From Candidatus Gastranaerophilales bacterium (GTDB lineage: Bacteria; Cyanobacteriota; Vampirovibrionia; Gastranaerophilales; Gastranaerophilaceae), in NCBI GenBank assembly GCA_944324445.1, contig CALUWL010000001.1:1-64000 (forward strand): 64,000 bases of DNA. Reading direction: 5' to 3'. This document shows, piece after piece, positions 26,708-33,698 of this stretch. Positions within the stretch are counted from its first letter, which is position 1; each line of letters starts with the position of its first letter. A program made the position numbers and the translations under genes. The notes beneath the pieces were generated by a model. The model searched no databases and was not told the origin of the DNA. It saw only the letters and a list, made by a program, of their open reading frames with translations.

Positions 26708-27277
26708 CTATCTATCTTGAGAAACCGGAATTATAAGTTCTTGACCTATGCCGATTGCAGCAGGATTTACAATATTATTTATTCTTTGAATTTCTTGAAT
26801 TTTTACAGGGTCATATTTTCCATAAAACCTATATGCAATACCATTTAGCGTATCGCCTTTTTTAACCACATATTTTTCTTCTGTTAAAGTAGTTTCTACA
26901 GAACTTTCAGAAGCAGAATCTGTACCTATAACTGCCACGTCTTCTTTCGGTTCTATATTTTCAGAAGTCTTAGGCGACATAGAACAAATTGAAACAATAA
27001 AAAATATGCAAGACATAAATAAAACACCTGCAATAAAACCGATGGTTAAATATACAGCAGGGGACTTTTGATGAGTAGTTTTTGTTGCATTATGAACCTT
27101 TTGAATTCCTTTTTGAACACCACCCCATAATATGTCAAGTTCATGTGCTTTTTGATTTTTATAGTATTGATTAAGCTGTGCTCTTGTTGCCTGTTTCTTT
27201 TCAACTTGTGAAAGATTGGCAAGAACACCCATTTTTTCACGAGTTAAACCCGATCTGTGTAAAGTTGAACCTTTCAT
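26708..27277 (-). CDS. Membrane-anchored LysM protein
   Basis: A 189-residue protein with a cytoplasmic, Lys/Gln-rich N-terminal region of about 72 residues. One transmembrane helix follows (about 75-98), then an acidic linker and a C-terminal LysM domain: YVVKKGDTLNGIAYRFYG, then IQRINNI and IGQELIIP. LysM binds GlcNAc-containing glycans, here presumably peptidoglycan in the periplasm. The long cytoplasmic segment suggests a link between cell wall and an inner partner. A strong terminator follows. Confidence 0.82.
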   Translation of the reverse strand: MKGSTLHRSGLTREKMGVLANLSQVEKKQATRAQLNQYYKNQKAHELDILWGGVQKGIQKVHNATKTTHQKSPAVYLTIGFIAGVLFMSCIFFIVSICSMSPKTSENIEPKEDVAVIGTDSASESSVETTLTEEKYVVKKGDTLNGIAYRFYGKYDPVKIQEIQRINNIVNPAAIGIGQELIIPVSQDR

Positions 27278-27367
27278 TGTCTTATCCTATCATAAATAGT
27301 CTTGTTGACATGTTATAAAGAGTTCAACATAAAGTCAAGAAAAGGTTAATTTTTATGTGAAGTTTTA

Positions 27368-27946
27368 TTAATTCTTTTTAACTATTTTCTTTTCAGCGCA
27401 ATCAAACATAGCATCTATTATTTCTTTGTTTTTATCCTTGCCTTTATCAAAACTAAATCCACCCTCTTGAAGATATTCAAGCATTCTTGCTTTCCACATA
27501 TCGAATAGTTCACTATCTTTCATATTAAGGGCATCTGCTATCTTTTTTAATTCTTCAAAATCAATTTGAATAGGCTTTGCACCTCTTAAAATATCCACAA
27601 GTTCAAGCCTTTTTTTACGCTCAAACATCTTTAAAAAATCAAGTGTTGAAAGATTATTATGCTTAATTAAATCTTTTAACATTAATAAATTTTCACTATA
27701 ACTTTCAACATCATTAGGAATTTGATATTCAATAAATTCTTCTGGGTTTATATCCATAACCGTTGCAATTCGCTCTAGGGTTATAGAACGAGTTGAAAAA
27801 GGAACATTTTCATCTATAAGATTATAAACGTAAGACAACGTAACGCCTATCATTTGAGCGAACTCTTTTTTATGCAGCCCCGTTCTATCCAAAAAATCGC
27901 CAACGAGTTTTGAGCTTTTCTTTTGTACTTTAAGATTATTTTTCAT
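27368..27946 (-). CDS. XRE-family transcriptional regulator (192 aa)
   Basis: A Cro/C1-type helix-turn-helix spans residues about 13-75 (FLDRTGLHKKEFAQMIGVTLSY is its core, quoted here as KKEFAQMIGVTLSYVYNL). The rest, about 115 residues, is helical and acidic with no known sensor motif. A second, weaker HTH-like repeat may be present around residues 85-145 (SELFDMW follows). It is divergent from pth with 125 bases between starts. Target genes are unknown; autoregulation is the default expectation for such proteins. Confidence 0.78.
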   Translation of the reverse strand: MKNNLKVQKKSSKLVGDFLDRTGLHKKEFAQMIGVTLSYVYNLIDENVPFSTRSITLERIATVMDINPEEFIEYQIPNDVESYSENLLMLKDLIKHNNLSTLDFLKMFERKKRLELVDILRGAKPIQIDFEELKKIADALNMKDSELFDMWKARMLEYLQEGGFSFDKGKDKNKEIIDAMFDCAEKKIVKKN

Positions 27947-28071
27947 TTATATTGATTTTACTCCGTCTTGTATGCTATCTTACAGATAACCCTTTTTGTT
28001 TATTTTTAAATTACCGAAAAAGATAAATAAATTTGATTAATTCAAATATTATCTAAAAGAAGAAAGAAAAA

Positions 28072-28626
28072 ATGAAAGCTTTAATTGGACTCGGAAATCC
28101 TGAAATTAAATATAAAACAACTCGTCATAATACCGGTTTTTTAATAATGGACGAGATTTTAAAAGCTCACAACGTTAATCTTTGTGATAAATTTGATTCA
28201 TTTTTTGCAAAAAAAGATGATTTATTGTATCTGCTTCCAAAGACTTATATGAATTTATCAGGTAATGCCGTAATTCAACTTATGAATTTTTACAAACTTA
28301 CAAATAAAGATATTCTTGTAATTTATGATGATGCAACAATAGAATTTGGAACGTTTAGATTAAAGAAAAACGGTTCTTTCGGGGGGCACAACGGAATTAA
28401 ATCCATCATAAATCGCATAGGAACAGATGTTTTTGATAGATTAAAAGTAGGCGTAGGACCCGTGCCTGATAATATCCCAATTGACAATTTCGTTCTTTCA
28501 AATTTTAGCGAAGAAGAATTAAATAAAATCAACTTAATGGCAAAAAACGCAGTTAAACTTGTCGAATGCTGGAAAAATGAAGGCATTGAAAGCGCTCAAA
28601 ACAAATTTAATAAAAAAATAATTTAA
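28072..28626 (+). CDS. pth: Peptidyl-tRNA hydrolase
   Basis: A 184-residue enzyme that releases peptidyl-tRNAs dropped by ribosomes. The start GLGNPEIKYKTTRHNTGF has the invariant His (H19) and the Asn binding site. TYMNLSGNAV, VIYDDATIEFGT and SFGGHNGIKSI are the remaining active-site and substrate loops. Length is normal. It stands alone on the plus strand between an XRE regulator and an FkbM methyltransferase gene, so it is not in the more common rplY-pth arrangement. AGAAGAAAG precedes the ATG. Confidence 0.96.
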   Translation: MKALIGLGNPEIKYKTTRHNTGFLIMDEILKAHNVNLCDKFDSFFAKKDDLLYLLPKTYMNLSGNAVIQLMNFYKLTNKDILVIYDDATIEFGTFRLKKNGSFGGHNGIKSIINRIGTDVFDRLKVGVGPVPDNIPIDNFVLSNFSEEELNKINLMAKNAVKLVECWKNEGIESAQNKFNKKII

Positions 28627-28679
28627 TTACGCAATTTATAACAAAAAAAATAAAGCCGCCCAAGACTCACCGGATAATA

Positions 28680-29783
28680 TTAATCTTTAAGTTCATCAGG
28701 AATGCAATATAAGACAGTTTCATGTTGATTCATTGCATAATGACCGAGATAAAAACTATAATCTTTTAAAAGCTCTTTTAAATAAAGCGGAATATTAACA
28801 AAATCATCACTTGAATGATAAATTGAAATTGCAAGCTGAGGTCTATCTTCTAAAATAAGATTTCTTGCACCACGAAGTGCATACATTTCAGCTCCCTCAA
28901 TATCCATTTTAATAAAATCCACTTTATCAATTTGAAGCATTTTCTTTGCTTCATCCATTGTGATTGTTTCAATTTCTTTAGTAACTTGAGCTTTTAAGTT
29001 GCTAATTCCATCTACTCGAGAAGCAGGTCCACTTACTATAAAACTCAATTTATCTTTTTTATCCCAAACACCAAACGGTACAATTTGAGTGCAATTCATT
29101 TTTTTTAACAAAATATCAATATAATCTTCCTTTAATTCATCATACAAAGGTTCAAAAGCATAATCTATTTCTAGATTTGGTAAGCTCTTTTTAAATCCGA
29201 AAACATGTGCGCCATTACAAAAACCGCAATCAAAAATTGTTTTAATTTTATCCTTTTTAACATATTCCAAATATTGCTTATTATAATTTCTTGCTTTTTC
29301 GCCTCTTTTTATATCATGTTCTTTTGCCACATATTTTGCGATATCTTTATAATCAACATCAAGCTTTGCTTTCCAGAGCATTTCATATAATTTTTTAGAT
29401 TTTTTATCTGAAAAAATATTTAACGCTTGATTATATTTTAACTGATATTTAGCATTTCTTATCCTGCTTTCCAAACCAAACGGAATAAAAATATAAGGAA
29501 CATCGAAATATTCCATTATTGCAATTGTTACATGGAGCGCATTTCTAACTGAAATTATAACCATATCAACTTTATCTTTGAGTTCATCTATTTGAGAAAA
29601 AGAATAAATCGGAATATCAATTTTTTCATCTTCAGTTTTATAAGAGTCTATAAAAAATTCTACATTAATGTCGGGTAAATTTTTTCTTAATGCTTCTTTT
29701 ATAGCAATTCCACAAGTGCCCGCGCCATAAATCGCAACTTTTTTAACATCTTTGGGGATTTGCTTAAATAAACTCTTATACAA
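28680..29783 (-). CDS. FkbM-family SAM-dependent methyltransferase
   Basis: A 367-residue protein in two parts. Residues 1-110 are a nucleotide-binding-like domain with VAIYGAGTCGIAIKEAL and VDMVIISVRNA. Residues about 190-367 are the FkbM methyltransferase, with IFDCGFCNGAHVFGF as the SAM loop and the family hallmark KVDFIKMDIEGAEMYALRGA. FkbM enzymes O-methylate sugars or polyketides. With a sugar-nucleotide enzyme gene in the same region, a role in capsule or LPS modification is plausible but not shown. Monocistronic, minus strand. Confidence 0.82.
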   Translation of the reverse strand: MYKSLFKQIPKDVKKVAIYGAGTCGIAIKEALRKNLPDINVEFFIDSYKTEDEKIDIPIYSFSQIDELKDKVDMVIISVRNALHVTIAIMEYFDVPYIFIPFGLESRIRNAKYQLKYNQALNIFSDKKSKKLYEMLWKAKLDVDYKDIAKYVAKEHDIKRGEKARNYNKQYLEYVKKDKIKTIFDCGFCNGAHVFGFKKSLPNLEIDYAFEPLYDELKEDYIDILLKKMNCTQIVPFGVWDKKDKLSFIVSGPASRVDGISNLKAQVTKEIETITMDEAKKMLQIDKVDFIKMDIEGAEMYALRGARNLILEDRPQLAISIYHSSDDFVNIPLYLKELLKDYSFYLGHYAMNQHETVLYCIPDELKD

Positions 29784-29932
29784 TACTAACTCCTCTCACA
29801 ATTTTACCTTATTTAATATTTCATCTTTTGATTTATTTTAAATGAAATACAATAAATATCTTTTAAATATATATAAAATACATTATTTAATCAAGAAAAT
29901 AAATATTGTTATACAAAAAACAGCATTAATAC

Positions 29933-29938
29933 TATAAT
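29933..29938 (+). promoter_or_regulatory. -10 box placed for a leaderless mRNA
   Basis: A consensus TATAAT ends six bases before the ATG at 29945, with no Shine-Dalgarno sequence. A weak TTATAC lies 18 bases upstream. Confidence 0.5.
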
Positions 29939-29944
29939 TAAAGC

Positions 29945-30703
29945 ATGAAAATTAACAATATATTTTTCTCTTTAAATAATCTCAAACAAAATAGAATATT
30001 GCCCTTTGGAACAATATCAACAAAACCAAGCACAAACAAACAAAACCTAGCACAAAATTCCAACAAAACAACTAAATACCAGCAATACAAAAAACTTATA
30101 GTATTTAGCACAATAGCTGCAGCATTAATAGCCGGCATTATAGGCAGAAAAAAAATATCTCAGTTATTCCAAAATACAATAACCTCAAAACAGGTAAAAA
30201 TAAAAAAACCTGAATTTTTATATCATATAACATCCAAAGAGTGTTTCAACTCAATTGTAAATGACGGAACTATAAAAACTTCTCGTTTTGATTCCAGTGT
30301 TTTTATGAGCGATTTAAATAATTTACAAAATAAAACACCGAAAAACTCAGTTTTAAGAATGATAAATTATTATGATGGCGGAAGCATTCTAAATCCATCA
30401 CCTCACAGACATAACGGCTCGGTAATTGTATTAAAAATACCCGTAAATGAGCTTAATCAAAATTTACTCGGCTTCAGAAGAATACCCCTTGCTGGTCAGG
30501 ATAACGCTTTTATATCAACAGAAATAATACCTTTTAGCAATTATTTATCAGAAAGCTCAAAGGAATTAATGGAAAAATCTCTGGAATTTTTATATAGAGA
30601 TGAAATCCCTGTAAATAAAATTTCAAAAATATATGAAATTAACACAAGCAATATCGAAAGTAACGCTTTTTTAAAAGACTTTTTTAGACAACTTAAACAA
30701 TAA
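29945..30703 (+). CDS. Membrane-anchored protein with possible ADP-ribosyltransferase fold
   Basis: A 252-residue protein with a polar N-terminus, one transmembrane helix (about residues 50-67) and a soluble domain from about residue 93. The domain starts LYHITSKECFNSIVNDGTIK and continues VFMSDLNN, VIVLKIPVNEL, AFISTEIIPFS. This order of an YH-x-T strand, a helix ending in NDG, a second strand and a late Glu is what DarT, RNA 2'-phosphotransferase and other ART-fold proteins show. Substrate and even activity are unknown. It appears leaderless and has its own terminator. No antitoxin-like partner gene is adjacent. Confidence 0.5.
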   Translation: MKINNIFFSLNNLKQNRILPFGTISTKPSTNKQNLAQNSNKTTKYQQYKKLIVFSTIAAALIAGIIGRKKISQLFQNTITSKQVKIKKPEFLYHITSKECFNSIVNDGTIKTSRFDSSVFMSDLNNLQNKTPKNSVLRMINYYDGGSILNPSPHRHNGSVIVLKIPVNELNQNLLGFRRIPLAGQDNAFISTEIIPFSNYLSESSKELMEKSLEFLYRDEIPVNKISKIYEINTSNIESNAFLKDFFRQLKQ

Positions 30704-30741
30704 AAAATATCAATAATTATCAAGTCTATATTTAAAACAAA

Positions 30742-30760
30742 AAACACCATTAAGGTGTTT
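30742..30760 (+). terminator. Terminator of the ART-like gene
   Basis: AAACACC and GGTGTTT pair over a 5-base loop, 39 bases after the stop codon, followed by ATTTTAT. Confidence 0.65.
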
Positions 30761-30775
30761 ATTTTATAAATATGG

Positions 30776-30850
30776 CGGGAACGACGGGGCTCGAACCCGC
30801 GACCTCTTGCGTGACAGGCAAGCGCTCTAACCAAACTGAGCTACGCTCCC
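30776..30850 (-). tRNA. tRNA-Asp (anticodon GTC)
   Basis: On the minus strand the acceptor GGGAGCG (850-844 of this kb) pairs with CGTTCCC, with discriminator G. The anticodon loop CTGTCAC in the stem CTTGC/GCAAG gives GTC. The T arm is CGGGTTCGAGCCCCG. CCA is not encoded. It lies 30 bases downstream of rpmA on the same strand and may be co-transcribed. Confidence 0.94.
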
Positions 30851-30880
30851 AAACCATATTAAATTTTAATTGTTCGATTG

Positions 30881-31135
30881 TTATTTAGCGTAAACGCTAA
30901 CTTGTTTTCTTGTTCTTCTATATGGTTCAAATTTAACCACGCCGTCAATTAAAGCAAACAAAGTATCATCAGAACCTCTGCCTACATTATTTCCGGGATG
31001 AATTTTTGTACCACGTTGTCTTACAATAATATTTCCTGCAACAACTTCTTCATTAGCGTATTTTTTAACGCCTAATCTCTTACTTTCGCTGTCGCGTCCG
31101 TTCTTTGATGAACCTACACCCTTCTTATGTGCCAT
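30881..31135 (-). CDS. rpmA: Ribosomal protein bL27
   Basis: An 84-residue 50S protein with the standard start [16 protein letters not shown], so the N-terminus reaches the peptidyl-transferase centre directly with no Firmicutes-style cleaved extension. The stretches [16 protein letters not shown] and [14 protein letters not shown] are canonical. It follows rplU after a 2-base gap in the usual rplU-rpmA order. Confidence 0.97.
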   Translation of the reverse strand: MAHKKGVGSSKNGRDSESKRLGVKKYANEEVVAGNIIVRQRGTKIHPGNNVGRGSDDTLFALIDGVVKFEPYRRTRKQVSVYAK

Positions 31136-31137
31136 TT

Positions 31138-31494
31138 TTATTCTTCTCCTGTTGTTTCTTCACTTTTTGCAGCTTTAGCAGCTTTTGTATTGATTTTATT
31201 AATCATTACACGAGTGAATTGTTGTCTGTGACCTTGTTTAACTCTTGTGCCCTTTTTAGGACGTTGTTTGTAAACAATTACTTTTTTAGCTTTGTCATTT
31301 TTAACAACGGTACCGTCAACAGTAGCAGAAGCTACATAGGGTTTACCAACTTTTGATTTTTTACCGTTAACAAGCATTACAACCTTGTCAAAGGTAACTT
31401 TTTCGTCCGCTTGAGCGTCTAACAATTCGATATCTACATATCTGCCTTCTTCAAGCTTATATTGTTTTCCGCCTGTTTCAACTATTGCGTACAT
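31138..31494 (-). CDS. rplU: Ribosomal protein bL21
   Basis: A 118-residue 50S protein. [20 protein letters not shown] at the start and [18 protein letters not shown] near the end are diagnostic. A 17-residue Ala/Lys/Glu tail ([14 protein letters not shown]) extends past the common core. It is the first gene of rplU-rpmA. A good promoter and a structured leader lie directly upstream, the usual place for autoregulation by L21. AAAGGA precedes the ATG. Confidence 0.97.
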   Translation of the reverse strand: MYAIVETGGKQYKLEEGRYVDIELLDAQADEKVTFDKVVMLVNGKKSKVGKPYVASATVDGTVVKNDKAKKVIVYKQRPKKGTRVKQGHRQQFTRVMINKINTKAAKAAKSEETTGEE

Positions 31495-31512
31495 TTTTAA
31501 TCCTTTCTTTTA

Positions 31513-31553
31513 AGGAATCGCAGCTTATTCAAGCATTTAAAAGCGACCAACCT
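31513..31553 (-). promoter_or_regulatory. Candidate L21-leader structure
   Basis: In the rplU leader AGG..GGTCGC (31553-31543, minus strand) can pair with GCGATTCCT (31521-31513), closing a long hairpin. An alternative GCAG/CTGC pairing (31559-31556 with 31523-31520) would compete with it. The position between promoter and rplU matches ribosomal-protein leaders, though the sequence need not be the known Firmicutes L21 leader. Confidence 0.4.
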
Positions 31554-31566
31554 ATCTGCATTTTAT

Positions 31567-31595
31567 AATATATCTAAGACAAAAATTTATGTCAA
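31567..31595 (-). promoter_or_regulatory. Promoter of rplU-rpmA
   Basis: On the minus strand TTGACA (31595-31590), a 17-base spacer and TATATT (31572-31567). Transcription would start near 31560, giving a leader of about 66 bases. Confidence 0.7.
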
Positions 31596-31621
31596 GAAAT
31601 TGTTTACAAAACTTATTTTAT

Positions 31622-31882
31622 TTAATCACCTTTAAAAAAATCTTTTGAAATTTCTCTGTCAAGCAATTTACCAAATTCTTCAAAAGACATATCAAGTGCC
31701 TGAATAACTCTTGCAATTTTTGAAAAGTAAGCTTGCGAAGCCCCATTTTCAATAAGATTTAGAGAAGATTTTGCAATATCATTTTCGTAACAAAAAATTG
31801 TAAATTTTAATCCTTTTTCCAAACGTTTGTTTTTAAGGATTTTACCTACGTTTTTATAAAATTTTTCGTCACTTATTTGCAT
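31622..31882 (-). CDS. Small XRE-family regulator (86 aa)
   Basis: An 86-residue protein that is essentially one helix-turn-helix domain: VGKILKNKRLEKGLKFTIFC, then DIAKSSLNLIENGASQAYFS, ARVIQALDMSFEEFG. The recognition helix is SKSSLNLIENG-like. It is divergent from a prepilin gene across an 85-base gap holding a 36-bp perfect palindrome that overlaps its own promoter region. By inference it represses itself and possibly the prepilin gene. Confidence 0.78.
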   Translation of the reverse strand: MQISDEKFYKNVGKILKNKRLEKGLKFTIFCYENDIAKSSLNLIENGASQAYFSKIARVIQALDMSFEEFGKLLDREISKDFFKGD

Positions 31883-31902
31883 TAAATAAATAATAATGCT
31901 AA

Positions 31903-31908
31903 ATTATA
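31903..31908 (-). promoter_or_regulatory. -10 box of the small XRE regulator gene
   Basis: On the minus strand TATAAT, about 20 bases before the start codon. The 17-base-distant -35 position (31926-31931) falls inside the palindrome, so a protein bound there would block transcription. Confidence 0.5.
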
Positions 31909-31942
31909 ATCAAATATTCCATACGTATGGAATATTTGATTA
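31907..31942. promoter_or_regulatory. 36-bp perfect palindrome, probable operator
   Basis: Each 18-base half is the exact reverse complement of the other, centred between 31924 and 31925; the core is TTCCATACGTATGGAA. It lies between the divergent XRE regulator and prepilin genes. There is no T run, so it is not a normal terminator. Confidence 0.7.
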
Positions 31943-31966
31943 ACTATTATTTTTTTTGAGGACCAT

Positions 31967-32725
31967 ATGAAAATAAAAGCTTTTACACTGGCTGAGATCA
32001 TGATTGTACTAACGATAATAGGAGTTATTACAGCTATACTGCTACCAATAGCGATAAGCTCTGCACCGGATGAAAACATCATGAAATTCAAAAAAGCAAA
32101 TAATACACTTGGAACTGCAATAAGAGAACTTGTAAATTCAGATGAGTATTATCTAAATGGAGATTTAGCAACAAAAGCGGATGGTACAATCGTTGATTCC
32201 GAAACATATTTCTGTGAAACACTAGTTGATGTTTTAAACACCAAAGAACATAATTGTTCAAAATTATCTACCGTATACCCAGAATCACGAATTTCTTATT
32301 TGCATACTTATGGAGAAAATAATGATATGTATGGTGTATCGGGTAAAACAATGAAACAAGCCGTGGACGACTCATGTAGAAGCAGCGATGCAGGAAAGAT
32401 AAGAGAAATTGTAACCCCTGATGACGTGGTATTTTATCAAGTCTGGCCAAATTCTCATTTTGGCATGAGAATGGACTCGGGAGGCACGTGTCCTGCAGGA
32501 GTAAGCGACTGCAAAGCATTAAAATTTCATGTTAAAACAAGTAATGGATTTTTGCAAAATTATACAGTCCTTTGTATAGATGTAGACGGGGTACCTGAAT
32601 CTGCAACTGTTGACGATTGTGTTAACGAGTGTCCTTTTGGTTATGCACTTCGTGCTGACGGAAAACTAATTCCAGGCAACAGAGCAGATGAATGGATGGC
32701 AAAAAGTATGCAAAAAGGGGACTAA
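31967..32725 (+). CDS. Prepilin-like protein (252 aa) under the palindrome
   Basis: MKIKAFTLAEIMIVLTIIGV gives A|FTLAE with Ala at -1, Glu at +5 and a very short leader, then a hydrophobic helix. The mature part has eight or more Cys (YFCETL, HNCSKL, DDSCRSS, GTCPAGVSDCKAL, VLCIDVDG, DDCVNECPFG), suggesting several disulphides. The IDVDG stretch near the end resembles the calcium-binding-like DxDG turns of other pilins. GAGGACC precedes the ATG. Followed after one base by a small membrane-protein gene. Confidence 0.8.
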   Translation: MKIKAFTLAEIMIVLTIIGVITAILLPIAISSAPDENIMKFKKANNTLGTAIRELVNSDEYYLNGDLATKADGTIVDSETYFCETLVDVLNTKEHNCSKLSTVYPESRISYLHTYGENNDMYGVSGKTMKQAVDDSCRSSDAGKIREIVTPDDVVFYQVWPNSHFGMRMDSGGTCPAGVSDCKALKFHVKTSNGFLQNYTVLCIDVDGVPESATVDDCVNECPFGYALRADGKLIPGNRADEWMAKSMQKGD

Positions 32726-32726
32726 A

Positions 32727-32873
32727 ATGACTAAGAAAGAAAAAATAATTGCAGGCTGCTGTATTTTAAGTATGGCATTAGTTATAATATCTTCGATTTA
32801 TACACTATATACAAATAAACCCGAAGATTATATATTCCGCTACCAAAAAATCATAAGAAACATTAATCTATAA
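32727..32873 (+). CDS. Small single-pass membrane protein (48 aa)
   Basis: The ATG at 32727 follows the prepilin stop codon by one base, with AAAAAGGGG as ribosome-binding site. The protein is a basic start (MTKKEK), one transmembrane helix (about residues 7-27) and a short polar tail (NKPEDYIFRYQ). The tight spacing implies co-translation with the prepilin; function unknown. Its last 11 bases overlap pdxJ tail to tail. Confidence 0.55.
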   Translation: MTKKEKIIAGCCILSMALVIISSIYTLYTNKPEDYIFRYQKIIRNINL

Positions 32874-33570
32874 GCTCAAGCATTTCTTTTACCGCTTGGC
32901 TAATTCCAACAAAAATCGAACGAGATATTATACTATGTCCGATATTTAATTCGCTAATTCCTGATATTTCTTTCATCAGATACACATTTTCATAATTCAA
33001 ACCATGCCCTGCATTAACCTTTAGGTCTAATTTTTGAGCATGAAGTGCTGCTGATTTTAATTTATCTAATTCATGCTTAAAATCACCTTTTTCAAAAGCA
33101 ATTGAAAATGAACCCGTATGCATTTCAATATAATTGGCTCCAATATATCTTGAAGCTTCAACCTGCTTAATATCAGGGTCAATAAACATGCTAACCAATA
33201 TACCTTTTTCTTTTAAAGGTTTGATAAATTCTTTTAAATATTCTTTTTGAGAATATACATCCAAACCGCCTTCAGTTGTAACTTCCTGACGGCGTTCAGG
33301 CACAATACAAACACTATAGGGAATAATATCAAGTGCAATTTTTTGGATTTCTGTTGTTGCTGCCATTTCAAGATTAATTTTAGCTCCTAATGATTTGACA
33401 TCGTACAAATCTTTATCTTTTATATGACGTCTATCTTCTCTTAAATGCATTGTTAAAGCTAAAATATCTTCTTTTAAAATAATTTTAGCAGCCTCAACAA
33501 GATTAGGTTCAACTCCCCCTCTTGCGTTTCTTAATGTTGCTATGTGATCGATATTAACTCCTAATTTCAT
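32863..33570 (-). CDS. pdxJ: Pyridoxine 5'-phosphate synthase
   Basis: A 235-residue TIM-barrel enzyme that condenses 1-deoxyxylulose 5-phosphate with 3-amino-2-oxopropyl phosphate to make pyridoxine 5'-phosphate (DXP-dependent vitamin B6 route). The signatures LGVNIDHIATLRNARG, HLREDRRHI, VPERRQEVTTEGGLDV, EMHTGSF and NAGHGLNYEN are all present. Length is normal. It is monocistronic, converging on the 48-aa membrane-protein gene with an 11-base overlap. Confidence 0.97.
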   Translation of the reverse strand: MKLGVNIDHIATLRNARGGVEPNLVEAAKIILKEDILALTMHLREDRRHIKDKDLYDVKSLGAKINLEMAATTEIQKIALDIIPYSVCIVPERRQEVTTEGGLDVYSQKEYLKEFIKPLKEKGILVSMFIDPDIKQVEASRYIGANYIEMHTGSFSIAFEKGDFKHELDKLKSAALHAQKLDLKVNAGHGLNYENVYLMKEISGISELNIGHSIISRSIFVGISQAVKEMLELID

Positions 33571-33698
33571 AGTTAAATTTTACTACAACAAAAAATTTAA
33601 GAGTTAAAAATTTACAAAATTTACAATAAAACATCAAAATTGTATATTTGTATTATAATTCTTTTTGAAAGTAATATAGCTATATTGGAATAAAGATT

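Noticed and set aside
30541-30834. Minus-strand ORF spanning tRNA-Asp and the ART-like gene.
   Set aside because: Its first residues are the reversed tRNA T arm and the rest is antisense to a better gene.
31907-31942. Invertible promoter element.
   Set aside because: The inverted halves are contiguous with no segment between them to flip, and no invertase gene is nearby.
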